The notes: a model not told the origin generated them from the sequence alone. A DNA stretch of 64,000 nt from Platanthera guangdongensis (GCA_039583875.1 CM077147.1:109910124-109974123); one strand, 5' to 3'. Numbered from the stretch's first letter, positions 1 to 12,410 are shown. Translations and numbers: made by a program.

Positions 1-103
1 ACCTCCCTGGCCGGCCACTTCCACCACCACCTCCGTTGAGGTGGTGGCTATCGTTTGGCGGCGACCATGCCGCCGGAGGCGGCGGTTTCCGGCGAACTCT
101 CAC

Positions 104-288
104 CACCATTTTTCATTGAATTTCAGGGAAAATTTCTCTCCGATCCAGCTCATTTGAGCCCGACTTCTCAACCTAAACAAGTCTAGATCTTGCACGCATA
201 GAGAGGAGAAGGATTGGACCTCATTTAGAGCATTTCCTTGCAATAGTCGCCGGCCGCCATTGATCCTCCTTGAAGCTTTTGGTGTCAT
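104..288 (-). other. Candidate LTR-encoded leader exon of Gypsy-1 (ATG frame ending at a splice-donor-like site)
   Basis: Reading leftward, an ATG at 288 opens a 61-codon frame beginning MTPKASRR that ends at a good donor-like GTGAGAG (complement of 97-103). The right LTR has the same frame at 11469 beginning MAPKASRR, with one internal stop. The basic start resembles the first ATG peptides of Gypsy-2's LTR (MAPKRNSR) and solo LTR S (MPPRR). Which acceptor it would use is unclear: the phase does not fit gag simply, because an in-frame ATG exists in the internal region. Treated as inference only. Confidence 0.3.
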
Positions 289-639
289 GGCTTTTCCTCC
301 TCCGAGATCTCTAAGTGTTCGGGAAAATGGGAAATTCTACTCCTCAGAGGTCTCTAAAGATGATGGAGGGGTCTGTTGGGTGGGTGTGGGGGCTTTAATT
401 CTCTTGGACATGGTTGACCTCTTCACCTCCCCTCCCATGGCCGACCCTATGCAGGCCCCCTTCACTAAATGTCTCTGGAAGCTGCTGAAATCCCCTTTAA
501 TTCATCAGTGAAGATGAATGGGAGCATAATGGAGGGATACCGAGGGTGTATCACCTTAATGACCATGAATGGCCACTTCCTTTCTCCTCCAAATTGGGGG
601 AAAACAGAGCTTTCTCTCTCCTACTCACGGCGATTCTGT

Positions 640-1230
640 CCAGAACCGCCGTGTCACGCCTGGTGATAGGGCTGTGACACGGGCGTGTATCATCTGACAC
701 GGGCGTGTCTGGTGGGCGTGTTCCCTTCTGTTCGACGAAATGAGCTCGACGATTGTCAGGCTGACGACACGCCTGGCGACACGGCCATGTCGGGAGTGTG
801 TTGCCCCCTGTTCTGCGAAATGAACTCGGTGAAATGAGCTAAGCTCGATGAAATGAGTTCGATGATTGTCGGGCTGACGACATACCTGGCGACACGGGCG
901 TGTCGGGGGCGTGTTCCCCCCTGTTTTATGAAATGAACTCTACGAAATGAGCTGAGCTCGACGAAATGAGCTCGACGATCGTCGGACTGAAGACACGCCT
1001 GGCGATACGGGCGTGTCGGAGGCTTGTTCCCCCCTGTTCTACGAATTAAACTCGACGATCATCGAGCTGTGGACACGCCTGGTGACACGACGTGTATCAC
1101 CCGACACAGGCGTGTCGGGTGGGCGTGATCCCCTCTAGTCGACGAAATGAGCTCGACGATCGTCGAGCTGACGACACGCCTGGCGACATGGGCGTGTCTG
1201 GGCCGACACGGGCATGTCACACCTGGAAGA
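640..1230. repeat. Palindrome array in Gypsy-1 LTR
   Basis: The block contains many copies of the imperfect palindrome GACACGGGCGTGTC, alternating with CGACGATCGTCG and the filler CGAAATGAGCTCGACGA. The same block recurs in the other LTR at about 11830-12410. No coding content is credible here: long frames through the block are palindrome translations. Confidence 0.85.
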
Positions 1231-1549
1231 TTTGTTTTCCGGGAATTTGTGTGGCTGTTTATTTCTTCCTATAGGATCGGATGGTTCAGATCTCCCCTTG
1301 CCTATATAAGGATGAGCTATAGGCAGGCCAAGATGATTTTCACCTTGGCCTTCTTCACTTGGTACCTTGGGCTTCCTAGGGTTTTGCCATGACCAAAACC
1401 ACTCTTGGGGGTCTAGTCAGAAATGGGATGTTACAAATCCCAACACATAATAAAAAAATTTCGTCTCCAAAATTAAGGTTAGCCCTGTGGTGTTCTACCA
1501 GAGTATTAATTGTAACATCCCAATATTTAACTAAAAAAAATTTACCTGA

Positions 1550-1987
1550 GACAAAGAGCTCCAGGTACCTCTGCTGCATCAAGTCCCGTGGCTCCCAGGT
1601 TTGCTCCTCCTGGCCATGATTTCTCCAAAGAACCTTGACCAGCGAGACCTTCTTGCAGCGAAAGACCCGCATATCCGCGTCGTCAATCCGGACCGGCTCC
1701 ATGTGCATTGACCGATCAGATGCTACTGGCCCATCTGTGGTGTCTATCTGCTGCTCTGGACGTAATAGGGCCCTCCTGAGGGAGGAAACATGGAAAACAT
1801 CGTGCAGGCCTTCCAGCTCTGGCGGCAGCTCCATCCTAATGGTAAGGGGCCGATCCGCTCTAGGATCCTGTAGGGCCCCATGTATCTCGGGCTGAGCTTC
1901 TTCCTCTGCCCACGAACTTGAGAGACTCCGTGCATCTGCCGTTTCTTCAAAAACACTCTGTATCCTACCTGAAACTCCACCTATCAA
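1550..1987 (-). pseudogene. Gypsy-1 integrase C-terminus with chromodomain-like tail (broken)
   Basis: This is the carboxy end of a chromovirus Pol. The frame starting at 1987 contains the post-core integrase motif LPPELEGLHDVFHVS (codons 54-68) and then a chromodomain-like segment at codons 98-145 (1553-1696), with VKVLWRNH and EEQTWEP. This layout is typical of the Del/Tekay group, where the chromodomain directs integration into heterochromatin. The preceding piece (KKLSPRYMGPYRILERIG, about 1850-1980) lies in another frame, so a frameshift separates the two. The frame runs on into the LTR, implying loss of the original stop. Confidence 0.75.
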
Positions 1988-3051
1988 TGCCGCGTGTCAT
2001 AATATTTGGCCTGTCTGCTCTGCGCCTCTAACATTCGGTCCCGTATCAGTCTCACTTGGGCCTTGGTGTCCTCCACAAATTCTGAGCACAGGACCTTTGG
2101 GTCTTCATCCTGTATCCATGACAACGGAGTCCTGCACCTCTTCCCATATAGGGCCTCGTAGGGGGCCATACCTATACTGGCTTGATGACTGTTGTTGTAT
2201 GAGAACTCTACCAGTGGCAGCATCTTCTCCCATGGCTCTCCTCGGTCTAGAATGCACAGTCATAGTAGATCTTCCAATGTCCGATTTGTACGCTCTGTCT
2301 GCCCGTCCGTCTGAGGGTGGAAGGTTGTGCTAAAGGTCAGCCGGGTGCCCAAGTATGCCTGAACTGACCGCCACTCCCTGGATGTAAACCACCCATCACG
2401 ACCTGACACTACTGACCTGGGTACGCCATGATAATGAATGAACTGCTCCACAAACTTCCGCACCAGAATTCCCGCTGAATCATCCTTCCTGATCGGTATA
2501 AATCGAGCCATCTTTGTCAACCGATCAACGATCACCCAGATCGAGTCATTCCCTGTCCGAGACCGGGGAAGCCCATGTATGAAGTCCATGGCTACGTCAT
2601 CAAACTTCCACTCCTGCACTAGGAGTGGCTGCAACAATCCTGCGGGGTTCCTGCACTCCGCCTTCACTAGCTGACATGTCTCACAATTGGTCATGAAGTA
2701 AGTGACATCCTTCTTCATGCCCTGCCAGAACATAGTCTTCTTCAAATTAGCTGTCATCTTTGTGATCCCCGGGTGCACAGAGTACCGGCTACAGTGCGCC
2801 TCCGTCATAATATCCTTCCGGATCTGGCCTCCCTCCGGTATATACACCCGTCCTCTGAAGCACACCAGGCCGTCCCTCAGTGTGTAATCTCCTGCAGTGC
2901 CTGCCTCCAGGGCTTGGAAGGTGGGCTCTAACTTGGCATCCTGCCTCTGTCCTTCTCTGACTCGGTCTCTGATGTCATCGATGACACCCATCCCGGCCAA
3001 GTACTCCTCATAGAGCTCGGGGTTGTCGGACGACACTAGAGTAATGTGCAT
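1984..3051 (-). pseudogene. Gypsy-1 integrase (inactivated)
   Basis: The frame carries an N-terminal H-H-C-C zinc region (YSVHPGITKM then CETCQLVKAEC) and the catalytic core. The core shows the first aspartate in DFIHGLPRS, the second in SGRDGWF, and the glutamate in FHPQTDGQTERTNRT, so all three DDE residues are present. It is split at about 2224-2259 by an in-frame stop, after which PLVEFSYNNSHQASIGMAPYEALYG continues in the same frame (1984-2223). It is contiguous and in frame with the upstream RNase H. The substitution SD to SG before RDG is unusual for the family. Confidence 0.85.
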
Positions 3052-3063
3052 TTCCTCTAGTCT

Positions 3064-3519
3064 CTAAAGCAGCTCCATAGACATCAGTTGAGAATTTGCT
3101 CCTGCTGTGGCGGCTCTCCTACTCAGTGTATCCGCTACCACGTTCGCCTTCCCCGGGTGGTAGTGCATCTCGTACTGATAGTCAGATAGAAAAACCACCC
3201 ACCGCCTCTGCCTGATGTTCAGTTCCTTCTGCATGTCCACGTACATAAGGTTCTTATGATCTGAGTATATATCACAGTGGACTTCGTAGAGGTAGTGTCG
3301 CCATATCTTCAATGCGAATACAACTGCTCCCATCTCCAGGTCGTGCACTGGATAGTTCTTCTTATGGGACTTCAGCTGGAGGGAGGCATATGCTATGATG
3401 TGTTCGTTCTGCATCAGCACTGCTCCCATCCCCTGATATGATGCGTCAGTATACACCTGGAATCCTTCCTTCCCAGATGGAAGGGCCAATATAGGGGCTG
3501 AGATGAGTTGGTTCTTCAA
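3064..3519 (-). pseudogene. Gypsy-1 RNase H domain
   Basis: This is the RNase H of the reverse transcriptase, which degrades the RNA template during cDNA synthesis. Catalytic acidic residues are visible in [21 protein letters not shown] and VVADTLSRR, the usual DEDD layout of Ty3/gypsy Pol. It is in the same frame as the RT piece to its right (3541-3771) and the integrase to its left, separated from each by single stops. The phrase WRHYLYEV is diagnostic of plant gypsy RNase H. Confidence 0.85.
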
Positions 3520-3540
3520 CTCCTGGAAGGCTGCCTCACA

Positions 3541-4364
3541 CTATGGGGTCCATACAAAGGGTACGTCCTTCTTCGTCAACGAAGTGAGTGGAAGGGCGGT
3601 CCGAGAAAACCCCTCCACAAATTTCCTGTAGTAACCGACAAGACCCAGGAAACTCCGCACGTCCGTGGCCATCTTCAGTGGTGGCCAATCCCTGACTGCC
3701 TGTACCTTTATAGGGTCGACCGCTAACCCAGCTCCGCTGATAACGTGGCCCAGGAAAGCCACCTCCTTCAACTAAAACTGACACTTGCTGAACTTTGCAT
3801 AGAGGAGATGCTCCCGCAATCTCTCCAAAGTCAGTGCCAGGTGTCGTGCATGATGCCCCTCCATCCTAGTGTAGATAAGGATGTTGTCTATGAATACTAT
3901 GATAAACACATCCAAATAAGTCTCGAAGACCCGGTTCATGAGGCTCATTAACGCTGATGGAGCATTCGTGAGCCCGTAGGGCATCATAGTGAACTCGTGC
4001 AGGGCATATTTGCTACTGAAGGATGTCTTTGGGATATCTTCCTCCTGGATCCGCAGCTGGTATAGCCTGACCTCAAGTCCACCTTAGAGAAAAAATGGGC
4101 TCCCTCTAGATGATCGAAAAACTCATCTATCCTTGGGAGCGGGTAGGTATTCTGGATGGTCAGCCTATTCAGTGCTCGATAGTCAATGCATAGTCGAAGT
4201 GTCCCATCCTTCTTCTTCACGAATAGGACCGGAGCTCCCCATGGAGAGGAACTCGGTCTGACGAATCCTGCTTCCACCAGCTCCTGCAAATGTGTCCGAA
4301 ATTCTTCCGGCTCCCTTAGGGCCATCCGATAAGGGGCCTTGGACACCAGCTTAACCCCTAGCAC
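3541..4364 (-). pseudogene. Gypsy-1 reverse transcriptase (catalytic site mutated, frameshifted)
   Basis: RT fingers and palm are recognisable: [43 protein letters not shown] and [10 protein letters not shown] in one frame (3984-4364). After a frameshift come [18 protein letters not shown], the catalytic region and [11 protein letters not shown] (3772-3987), then [13 protein letters not shown] (3541-3771). The catalytic motif reads FIDN where the family has F/Y-IDD, so one metal-binding aspartate is lost. Stops separate the pieces. The enzyme cannot be active. Confidence 0.9.
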
Positions 4365-4367
4365 TAA

Positions 4368-4919
4368 CTAAATATGAAAGTCCTTCTCCCTATGCGGAGG
4401 TAGTCTTGGCATCTTCTCCAAAAATACATCGGCGTAGTCAAAGACCACCGGAATGTTAACAATCAGGTCCTTCTCCTCAGTCATCTCGAACAACACTTGA
4501 TATACCTCGTCCCCCTGCATGTGGGCCTTGATGGGCTGAATAGATGAAAGGTGGCGGCGGGAAACCGGAGTAGTACCTTCGAATGTCGCATAAGTGTCGT
4601 CGTGTCTTAGCACCACCCTCCTCGTCGGGTAGTCAATCTAGGCATGGTTGCAGATAAGCCATGTCATGCCTAAGATAAGATCGAAGTCCGGCATTCTCAG
4701 GATCGTCGTCGGGGCCTCGAGTGTTAACCCGTCTATGGTAACCGTCAGGAGGCACTTCTCTGTGGACTGGATCTCCATCCCATTGAGGAGACGCACCCTC
4801 CTGGCATCTCCCATATAATATCGAATCTGGCCCAGATCCTTGATGAAATCCTCCAACACAAAGTTGTGTGATGCCCCTGTGTCGAACAGGGTACGGGCAG
4901 GTTTGCCGCACGCCATCAC
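4368..4919 (-). pseudogene. Gypsy-1 aspartic protease and PR-RT linker
   Basis: The retropepsin active-site motif LFDTGASHNFV lies near codon 12 of the frame starting at 4919, and the family's DLILGMTWL follows near its end. A stop at about 4635 separates it from the linker (4368-4616), which is in the same frame and holds DYADVFLEKMPRLPPHREKDF, the usual lead-in to gypsy RT. It processes the Gag-Pol polyprotein in active relatives. The frame differs from the upstream gag piece by a shift. Confidence 0.85.
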
Positions 4920-5080
4920 TATTCCTAAATTAGTTAAAGGTAAAACAGCTTAGGTCTAACGTTTTCTAACCTAGGTTGTGTAATTATTCTACCAATAGTA
5001 AAAATTACTCTCATACCTGCAATAACCCTGTTCAGGTTTCGGGGTTGCGCCAAGTCCAGAGCGTAGACCTGCTCCCCATC
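4920..5080 (-). other. Gypsy-1 degenerate gag-pol junction
   Basis: Short AT-rich stretch between the zinc knuckle and the protease. No recognisable domain is present. The gag-to-protease frame change falls here. Confidence 0.4.
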
Positions 5081-5281
5081 CTACCTGTGTTCACCGCCCT
5101 GAAATCTACGTCCGTGACCACGTCCACGACCTCCCATCTGGTGAGCTAGTGGGCTACCCTGTGCAGCAGGTATGGCCCCATTCCTCGTCGGGCAATTAAT
5201 CCGAATGTGCCCTGGCTGATGGCAGTGATAGCACCGTTGTGGTGTGGGTGGTCCCTGCCCTATCCTAGGTACCTCCCTCAT
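5081..5281 (-). pseudogene. Gypsy-1 gag zinc knuckle
   Basis: CYHCHQPGHIRINC is an intact CX2CX4HX4C nucleocapsid zinc knuckle, followed by an Arg/Gly-rich tail (GGRGRGHGRR) typical of plant gypsy Gag. It is in frame with the gag core to its right but cut off from it by stops at about 5282-5425. It would bind genomic RNA in a functional Gag. Confidence 0.85.
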
Positions 5282-5425
5282 CTGTAGTGGCTACTGGGCT
5301 AGCACTGCCTGCACCATTGGTTCCTGCCTTTCCTCCTGGCGGGGTTGATCCCCGTTCCTTCTCTCTCCCATGACCCGGCCCCTCTGCGGGTCCCTTCTCC
5401 CTCCTAGCACTGCATCATCCCCATG

Positions 5426-6094
5426 TCACTTCCTGCCCCGGACTGCAAGCTCGTCCGCATCCAGCTTCTTGGCCATCTCCAAGATCCTGGCCATGGTACC
5501 ATTAGACACGAACAAGAGGGCATGCCTCAGGTCATCACGGAGGCCCTTGTAGAACCTCTTGGCGTAAACCACGTCATCCAGCTTGTAAGAATCCGCAAAC
5601 AAGACCAAATGAGTAAACTCTCGGTGATATTCCAGAACTGTCCTGTTCCCTTGCTTCAACTGCAAGAATCTATCCTCCAATTCATCCCTTGCGGAATGCG
5701 GCACAAAATGATCCAGTAGTGTTGCCCTAAACTCCTCCCATGTAATGTCCGCGATCTCTATTCCCGCATAAGTGGTGTCCATAACCGACTTCCACCACCT
5801 CTTTGCATGCGACTCCAGACAAGAAACCAAAAACGATACTGCCAGGTCCACTGAGCACTGTATTCCCACCAACATCTCGTATATAATGTCTAGCCACTCC
5901 TCTGTGCGCACTACCGTCTCTATCCCCAAGTAGGATGGTGGGGTAAAGCCCCGGAATGCACTCAACCAGTTCACTCCGGGGTTCGGCTGAGGAGCCGGAG
6001 ACTGCTGTGCCCTAAAGGCCTCCAAGATGGTCGTAAAAGTGTGTCCCAGCTCCATCTGCTGCAACGGGGTCAGAGCCGGCGGGGGTGGAATCAC
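5426..6094 (-). pseudogene. Gypsy-1 gag (capsid region)
   Basis: A 222-codon frame with plant retrotransposon-gag signatures: FRGFTPPSYLG, ESHAKRWWKSV, WEEFRATLLDHFVP and LEDRFLQLKQGNRTVLEYHREFTHL. It ends at a stop before the zinc knuckle. An in-frame ATG at about 6139 is followed six codons later by a TAG, so the N-terminus is also broken. Gag forms the virus-like particle in the cytoplasm. Confidence 0.9.
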
Positions 6095-6319
6095 ATTCGG
6101 GGCTAGAGGTGTCCCCTACGGTAGGGGAGGATTCATCGCACTCGACAAAAGATGGTCTTAAGTTTAGTAAATTGACCTAAAATTCTTTATTACTGGTGAG
6201 CATTGCACGTGATTCCTCCCATGGGCACACCATAGCTTGCACTGCTAGTTTGTCCACAAACTAATCCCGCGCGGGGTGTCCCATGTTTTGTGGACTACAT
6301 TCTGTCGGATCGAGGTTTC

Positions 6320-6330
6320 CTTTAATACCA
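6320..6330 (-). other. Gypsy-1 primer-binding site
   Basis: On the minus strand TGGTATTAAAG matches the 3' end of initiator-Met tRNA (TGGTATCAGAG) at 9 of 11 positions. It lies two bases from the LTR end (TGT at 6333). This fixes the orientation as minus, with the 5' LTR to the right. Confidence 0.7.
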
Positions 6331-8044
6331 CTTGTAAGACCCCGTTTTTTTGGCAACAACCACCAGGGTCTTAGGCCCAGAACCGCCGCTTTGCGGTGAC
6401 ACCTTCGCACCCGGGAAGGTCATCACTACAAAGTGCCGATCCTACCGGCCATCTCAATCACCACCGACAGAATGTATAACGAACAAAAGTGTAAGCATCC
6501 AAGTCCACAATAGTATAAAGGAGGAAATCACATGACAAACAAATAGTCCACACCAGAAAGTGAATATGGGCTTAAGCCCGGTACATGATAACCTCACTAC
6601 AATCCACTCATAAAAGTAAAACTACTAATACTCGGCTCCACTCACGGACCTGGATGCCTGTCCACCCGAGCTACACTGGCCCATCTCCATCTACACCGTA
6701 CCCTGCTGGTGTTGCGTCTCCTGGGGCTGTTCCCTGTCTTCCATCCGGAGCACCTAAAATATGGTGGTCAAATGACCGTCAGTCAAACGAGACTCAGTCA
6801 ACAATCCCCCACCTCTCTACCTGTGGCTCCAAGGCACCGGTAGGAAAGGAGTGAAGAGGAGGACCAAAAGCAGGGCATATTCAAGCAGGTGACATCTACC
6901 CTAAGGAATAAAATAATAAGGTATGGCAGGGGTATCACAATAATTAAACATGAGTAAACAAGTGTGTAACAAAAGCAAACAGTAAGGACTAGCAAGTAAG
7001 TAAAAGCAGTAAGAAGAGTAAGTAAGAGCAACGAGAAATATAACCATTGATTTATAGGGATTACCCCTATAGACCAAGGGGTCGTTTTGCGGTGCCTATC
7101 GTATAAAACATCCCATACCATTTTATATGATAGGTGTCAGGGGTTAAATGAAATGATTATGTTATGACATACCAGTATGTTATGGTATGCACATGCAAGT
7201 GCAACTCACACACCCTACTCTATGCGCACAGACCTTTAGTTCCCCCTTTTGGAGTATGCTAAACTCTCAGGAGACTCTCGTCGTGGACAATGGAGACAGT
7301 GGGTTGGGCCTCTCCACTCCTAGAATGGTAAACAAACTACTCAGTCTAGCCCCTCTCGTACGTTCTCGTACTATTCCTAGTAAACGAGCTAGTCTCCCCC
7401 AGTCAACGTACCGACGATGGTGTGTTCGATCGTCCAATATCGAGGACCCACCACTGTTATGCACATGCAACCATGATAGTTGTATCTAATTATAGTACCG
7501 AGCCTCCAGCTCTTTAGACTACCAAGCCTACTAGTTCACCATATTCCCGTGCCCACGGCTCCCTGGACTAATCAGGTCTCCTTTTTCCAATTCCCCAAGC
7601 ATCCAGCTCCCCAGACTTCCAAATTAATACCGAGTCCATTTAATTCTACCAGTAAGCCCTTAGGCAACGGGCCTACGCTATCCATTCATTACCAATTCAT
7701 CTCCCTACGTGTACAAGCGTGAGTGTAAGGTGAAACTATTATTAGGGTTACTCTTGCCCAAATTATTCCTAAGGTTTACGTTAGCCGAGGACTGCCCAAG
7801 GTATTCCCCGTGAAGGGCTCTCGAAGGCACTAGGAACTATGATGGGATTACGCCCAAAGCTCCCTTTCGCAAGGCAATTAATATTATTTATTTCTACCCT
7901 TGATCAAACCTCTCTTTTATTTCAGTGTGACTACCCTAAGTGTGTTTGAGCTCTCCGAGTTAACCTATTTCTGACCTATCCACTATATGCAAACCATGCT
8001 AAGCTACATGGTGCTCCCATTAGGGGGTACCCTAATTACTCTCC

Positions 8045-10303
8045 CAATAGATCCCTAACAATTACTGGGAGTCTACCATGACCTATTAAGACTAAATTCA
8101 GAGTCTCATAATTTTCCTAACTATGTGGGCATTTAATTTAATTAAACATAGACTCCAAATGCCCTTCTTTGAACATGAAGTGCTCTCTAAGTTCAGAAAC
8201 AAATCCCCACAAAATTATGATAAATACTAAGTAACATTTAAACAATAAATACAAGGTTTGAGAATTTTTAGAGGTTATTAGACCTACCTTTCATAATTTA
8301 GAACTTAAGGTTAATAATACCATCTAATGATGAAAAGGCCAGCTATATTGTTCTAAAAACCATAATAAAACTCCAGTAGGACTATCATGGCCTAAAAATA
8401 CCCTAGGAGTAGTCTCATAATTTTTACAGTGAATAGTAGCCCCTAATTTAATTTATGACCATTAATTCCATAATCATTACTTAATGAAGCAAGTACTGTA
8501 AATACTCATCCAATAATTATTAGAAAATTCCAGAAGTCTGATAATAATCTAAAACCACAGTAACCATGTTTTACAATTTTCCTCACACATGAAGGGTTCT
8601 AAATCTAATTAAATGTAAACATCCAAATTTATAGACTTGTGAAGTAAGTACTGGTTTTATCCATCTAAAAATCATGGAAAAATTACAGGACAATAATAAT
8701 TGTCAGAAACACTCTTTGACCTAATTTCATAATTTCTTGATAATATTGGGGCTCTATTCCTATTTTTGATCAGAAACCACAAATCATAATTTTATGAAGC
8801 AAGTACTTGAAACAGTAATCTAAAAATTTAAACAAAAATACAGAGGGCTCTATATGATATAAAATGTCCTATTCCAAGGTTTCATAATTTTTCAATAAAC
8901 AGAAACTTCACAATCAACATAGTAATCTTTAAGGGCACATCTAGGGGTGAAAAGGAAGTACTGATTTTATTAGCCCAAAAATTCCACCAAAATTAATTTA
9001 GGAATATTTCTACCAGAGAACTACCCTGCCCAAATATCAATTGATTTTAATGTGATTGGATAGCCTATTACTAAAAATTAGTTTTGGTGCCCTAAACTAG
9101 GGTTAGGGTTTTGAGGGGGTTTAAGGCTTTCAAATTCCACAAAATTCTAACCAGAGTACTATGCTAACCCCTGACAATAGATCCCTAACAATTACTGGGA
9201 GTCTACCATGACCTATTAAGACTAAATCCAGAGTCTCATAATTTTCCTAACTATGCGAGCATTTAATTTAATAAACCCTAGACTCTAAATGCCCTACTTT
9301 GAACATGAAGTGCTCTCTAAGTTCAGAAACAAATCACCACAAAATTATGATAAATATTAAGTAACATTTAAACAGTAAATCCAAGGTTTGAGAATTTTCA
9401 GAGGTGATTAGACCTACCTTTCATAATTTAGAACTTAAGATTAATAATACCATCTAATGAGGAAAAGGCCAGTTATATTGTTCTAAAACTCATACTAAAA
9501 CTCCAGTAGGACTATCATGGCCTAAAAACACCCTAGGAGTAGTCTCATAATTTTTACAGTGAATAGTAGCCCCTAATTTAATTTATAACCATTAATTCCA
9601 TAATCATTGGTTAATGAAGCAAGTACTGTAAATACTCATCCAATAATTATAAGAAAATTCCAGAAGTCTGATAATAATCTAAAATCCACCATAATCATGT
9701 TTTACAATTTTTGTCACACATGAAGGGTTCTAAATCTAATTACATGTAAACTTCCAAATTTACAGACTTGTGAAGTAAGTACTAATGTTATCAATGTAAA
9801 AATCATGGAAAAATTACAGGACAATAATAATGGTCAGAAACACTCTCTGACCTAATTTCATAATTTTCTTGAAAATATTGGGGTTCTGTTCCTATTTTTG
9901 ATCAGAAATCACAAATCATAATTTTATGAAGCAAGTACTTGAAACATTCATCTAAAAATTTAAACAAAAATACAAAGTGCTCTATCATGATATAAAATGT
10001 CCTATTCCAAGGTTTCACAATTTTTCAATAAACAGAAACTTCACAATCAACATAGTAATCTTTAAGTGCACATCTAGCGTTGAAAAGGAAGTACTAATTT
10101 TATTTGCCCAAAACTTCCACCAAAATTAATTTAGGAATATTTCTACCAAAGAACTATCTTGCCCAAATTTCAATTGATTTTAAAGTGATTTGATAGCTTA
10201 TTACTCCAAATTAGGTTTGATGCCCTAAACTAGGGTTACGGTTTTGAGGGGGTTTAAGGCTTCCAAATTCCCTAAAATTCTAACCAGAGGACTATGCTAA
10301 CCC
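8045..10303. repeat. 1130-bp tandem duplication inside Gypsy-1 LTR
   Basis: The segment 8045-9174, beginning CAATAGATCCCTAACAATTA, is repeated at 9175-10303 with scattered substitutions and small indels. Both units end in ACTATGCTAACCC. It is AT-rich with no coding frames. Confidence 0.95.
8336..10250. repeat. Degenerate 155-bp subrepeats within the tandem duplication
   Basis: The motif AAGTACT preceded by GAAG(C/T) occurs at 8491, 8646, 8801 and 8956 (spacing exactly 155). In the second unit it occurs at 9621, 9777, 9933 and 10089 (spacing 156). Between the anchors are recurring phrases such as TTTCATAATTT and ATCTAAAAAT. The 1130-bp unit is therefore itself about seven decayed monomers. 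Confidence 0.75.
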
Positions 10304-11829
10304 TATGGTCCTCTCCACCAATTTTCAAGTCATTCCAAGGTCATTTAACCCCATGACCTTCAAACACTAAAAATCCCCATTAAGGGACCTACACTAGGGT
10401 TCTAGGGCTACCCCGCTCTTAACCACCCCAAATTCCATTGGAGGGTGTGTCATACCATAGAGAATCAGTGGCCAAAATATCATCCTCTGTTGAGGTGATT
10501 TGACCACTCAAACCCAAAGGGGGTGTTTTGACCTAATTAACCCTATAAGGGTCAAACTAGGGTTGGATAAAACGTAATCAAAACATCTCCAAAGGAGATA
10601 AAATTTTTAACCAGAGCCCTAACAACCTCTCTAAGACCACCCACCCAAATTTGGGGGATTTTGAGGTGTTTATGACACCTAATTAAATTATACTTGGTTT
10701 ATTAAATATTTCTAAAAACTATAGAAACATATTTTCCAAAAATTCTGATTTTTTGGATATGTTCTAGATATAGTTAAGAATAGCCCATTCCCCAAATTTC
10801 ACATCATTTAGATGTTTGGTTTGGATTGGGCATTTAAATTAAGCTCTATACAACCCTATGGATAGACCTCACCAAAATGAGTGTTGTGGTCTAACCATGA
10901 CTCCACATTGAGTGAAATCAATTTTAAATTACACTAGACATCAAGGGCTACATTTGCTATGTTGATCACTTTTACAGTAGAGGCCTCGAAGTATTTTTAA
11001 TAATTAAAACCATCTACTGCAATTTCCTACTCAGAAAATCCCCAAAAATAAACTAAATAAGATTTTTGCACAAATCTTAAAGCAAGATGGGCAGTTCTGG
11101 AGTCGTCTTCCTCCTTGAGCCAACGTCTCAGATTAGCCGCACCTGGAGCATTTTCTAGGCCGAAATGCCGGCCATCCGGCCACCTCCCTGGCCGGCCACC
11201 GCCACCACCACCTCCGTTGAGGTGGTGGCTAGCGTTTGGCGGCGACCATGCCGCCGGAGGCGGCGGTTTCCGGCGAACTCTCACCACCATTTTTCATGGA
11301 GTTTCAAGGAAATGTTCTCTCTGATCCGGCTCGTTTGAGCCCGACTTCTCAACCTAAACAAGTCTAGATCTAGCACGCATAGAGAGGTGAAGGATTGGAT
11401 CTCATTTGGAGTGTTTCCTTGCACCAGTCATCGGACGCCATTGCTCCTCCTCGAAGCTTTCGGTGCCATGGCTTTTCCTCCTCTGAGAGCTCTAAGTGTT
11501 TGGGAAAATGGGAAATTCTACTCCTTAGAGGTCTCTAAAGATGATGGAGGGGTCGGTTGGTGGGGTGTGGGGGCTTTAATTTTCTTGGCCATGGTTGGCC
11601 TCTTCACCTCCCCTCCCATGGTCGACCCTATGCATCTCCCCTTCATTAAATGTTTCTGGAAACTGCTGGAATACCCTTTAATTCATCAGGGAAGATGAAT
11701 GGGAGCATAATGGAGGGATACTGAGGGGTGTATCACCTTAATGACCATGAATGATCACTTCCTCTCTCCTCCAAATTGGGGGAAAACGGAGCTTTCTCTC
11801 TCCTACTCACGGCGATTCTGCCCAGAACC

Positions 11830-12410
11830 GCCATGTCACGCCTGGTGACACGGCTGTGACATGGGCGTGTATCATCCGACACGGGCGTGTTAGGTGGGCG
11901 TGTTCCCTTATATTCGACGAAATGAGCTGAGCTCGACGATCGTCGGGCTGACGACACGCATGGTGACAAGGGCGTGTCGGGGGCGTGTTCCCGCCTGTTC
12001 TGTGAAATGAACTCGACGAAATGAGCTGAGCTCGATGAAATGAGCTCGACGATCATCGGGCTGATGACACGCATGGCGACACGGGCGTGTCTGGGGCATG
12101 TTCACCCCTGTTCTACGAAATGAACTCGACGAAATGAGCTGAGCTCGACGAAATGAGCTCGACGATCATCGGGCCGACGACACGCCTGGCGACACGGGCG
12201 TGTCGGAGGAGTGTTCCCCCTATTCTACAAAATGAACTCGACGATCGTCGAGCTGAGGACACGCCTGGTGACACGGCATGTATCATCCGACACGGGCGTA
12301 TCGGGTGGGCGTGATCCCCTCTGGTCGACGAAATGAGCTCGACGATCGTTGAGCTGATGACACGCTTGGCGATACGGGCGTGTCTGGGCCGACACGGGCG
12401 TATTAGACCC
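11830..12410. repeat. Palindrome array in Gypsy-1 right LTR
   Basis: Second copy of the GACACGGGCGTGTC / CGACGATCGTCG block, alternating with CGAAATGAGCTCGACGA spacers, matching 640-1230. Confidence 0.85.

Larger units (their letters stand above)
1..1435 (-). mobile_element. Gypsy-1 3' LTR, partial (left end outside window)
   Basis: This is the left LTR of a minus-strand Ty3/gypsy element. Its right end, GGGATGTTACA at 1435, carries the expected terminal CA and abuts a degenerate polypurine-like tract on the minus strand (AATTTTTTT at about 1446-1460). Bases 1 to about 1325 match 11182 to about 12510 at high identity (the same GC-rich CCACCACC/CCGGCCA block, the same palindrome array and the same TATATAAGG block). 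This pairs it with the far LTR across the 4.9-kb internal region. The LTR start is outside the window. Confidence 0.7.

Noticed and set aside
1296..1325. TATATAAGG at about 1302 as the Gypsy-1 promoter in plus orientation
   Set aside because: The primer-binding site and coding region are minus-strand. The motif is nearly palindromic and its role is uncertain, so no promoter is called.
11027..11290. Gly/Pro-rich minus frame and its plus counterpart 11115-11324
   Set aside because: Comes from the GC-rich CCACCACC/CCGGCC block of the Gypsy-1 LTR. No domain, and not maintained as one frame in the other LTR.
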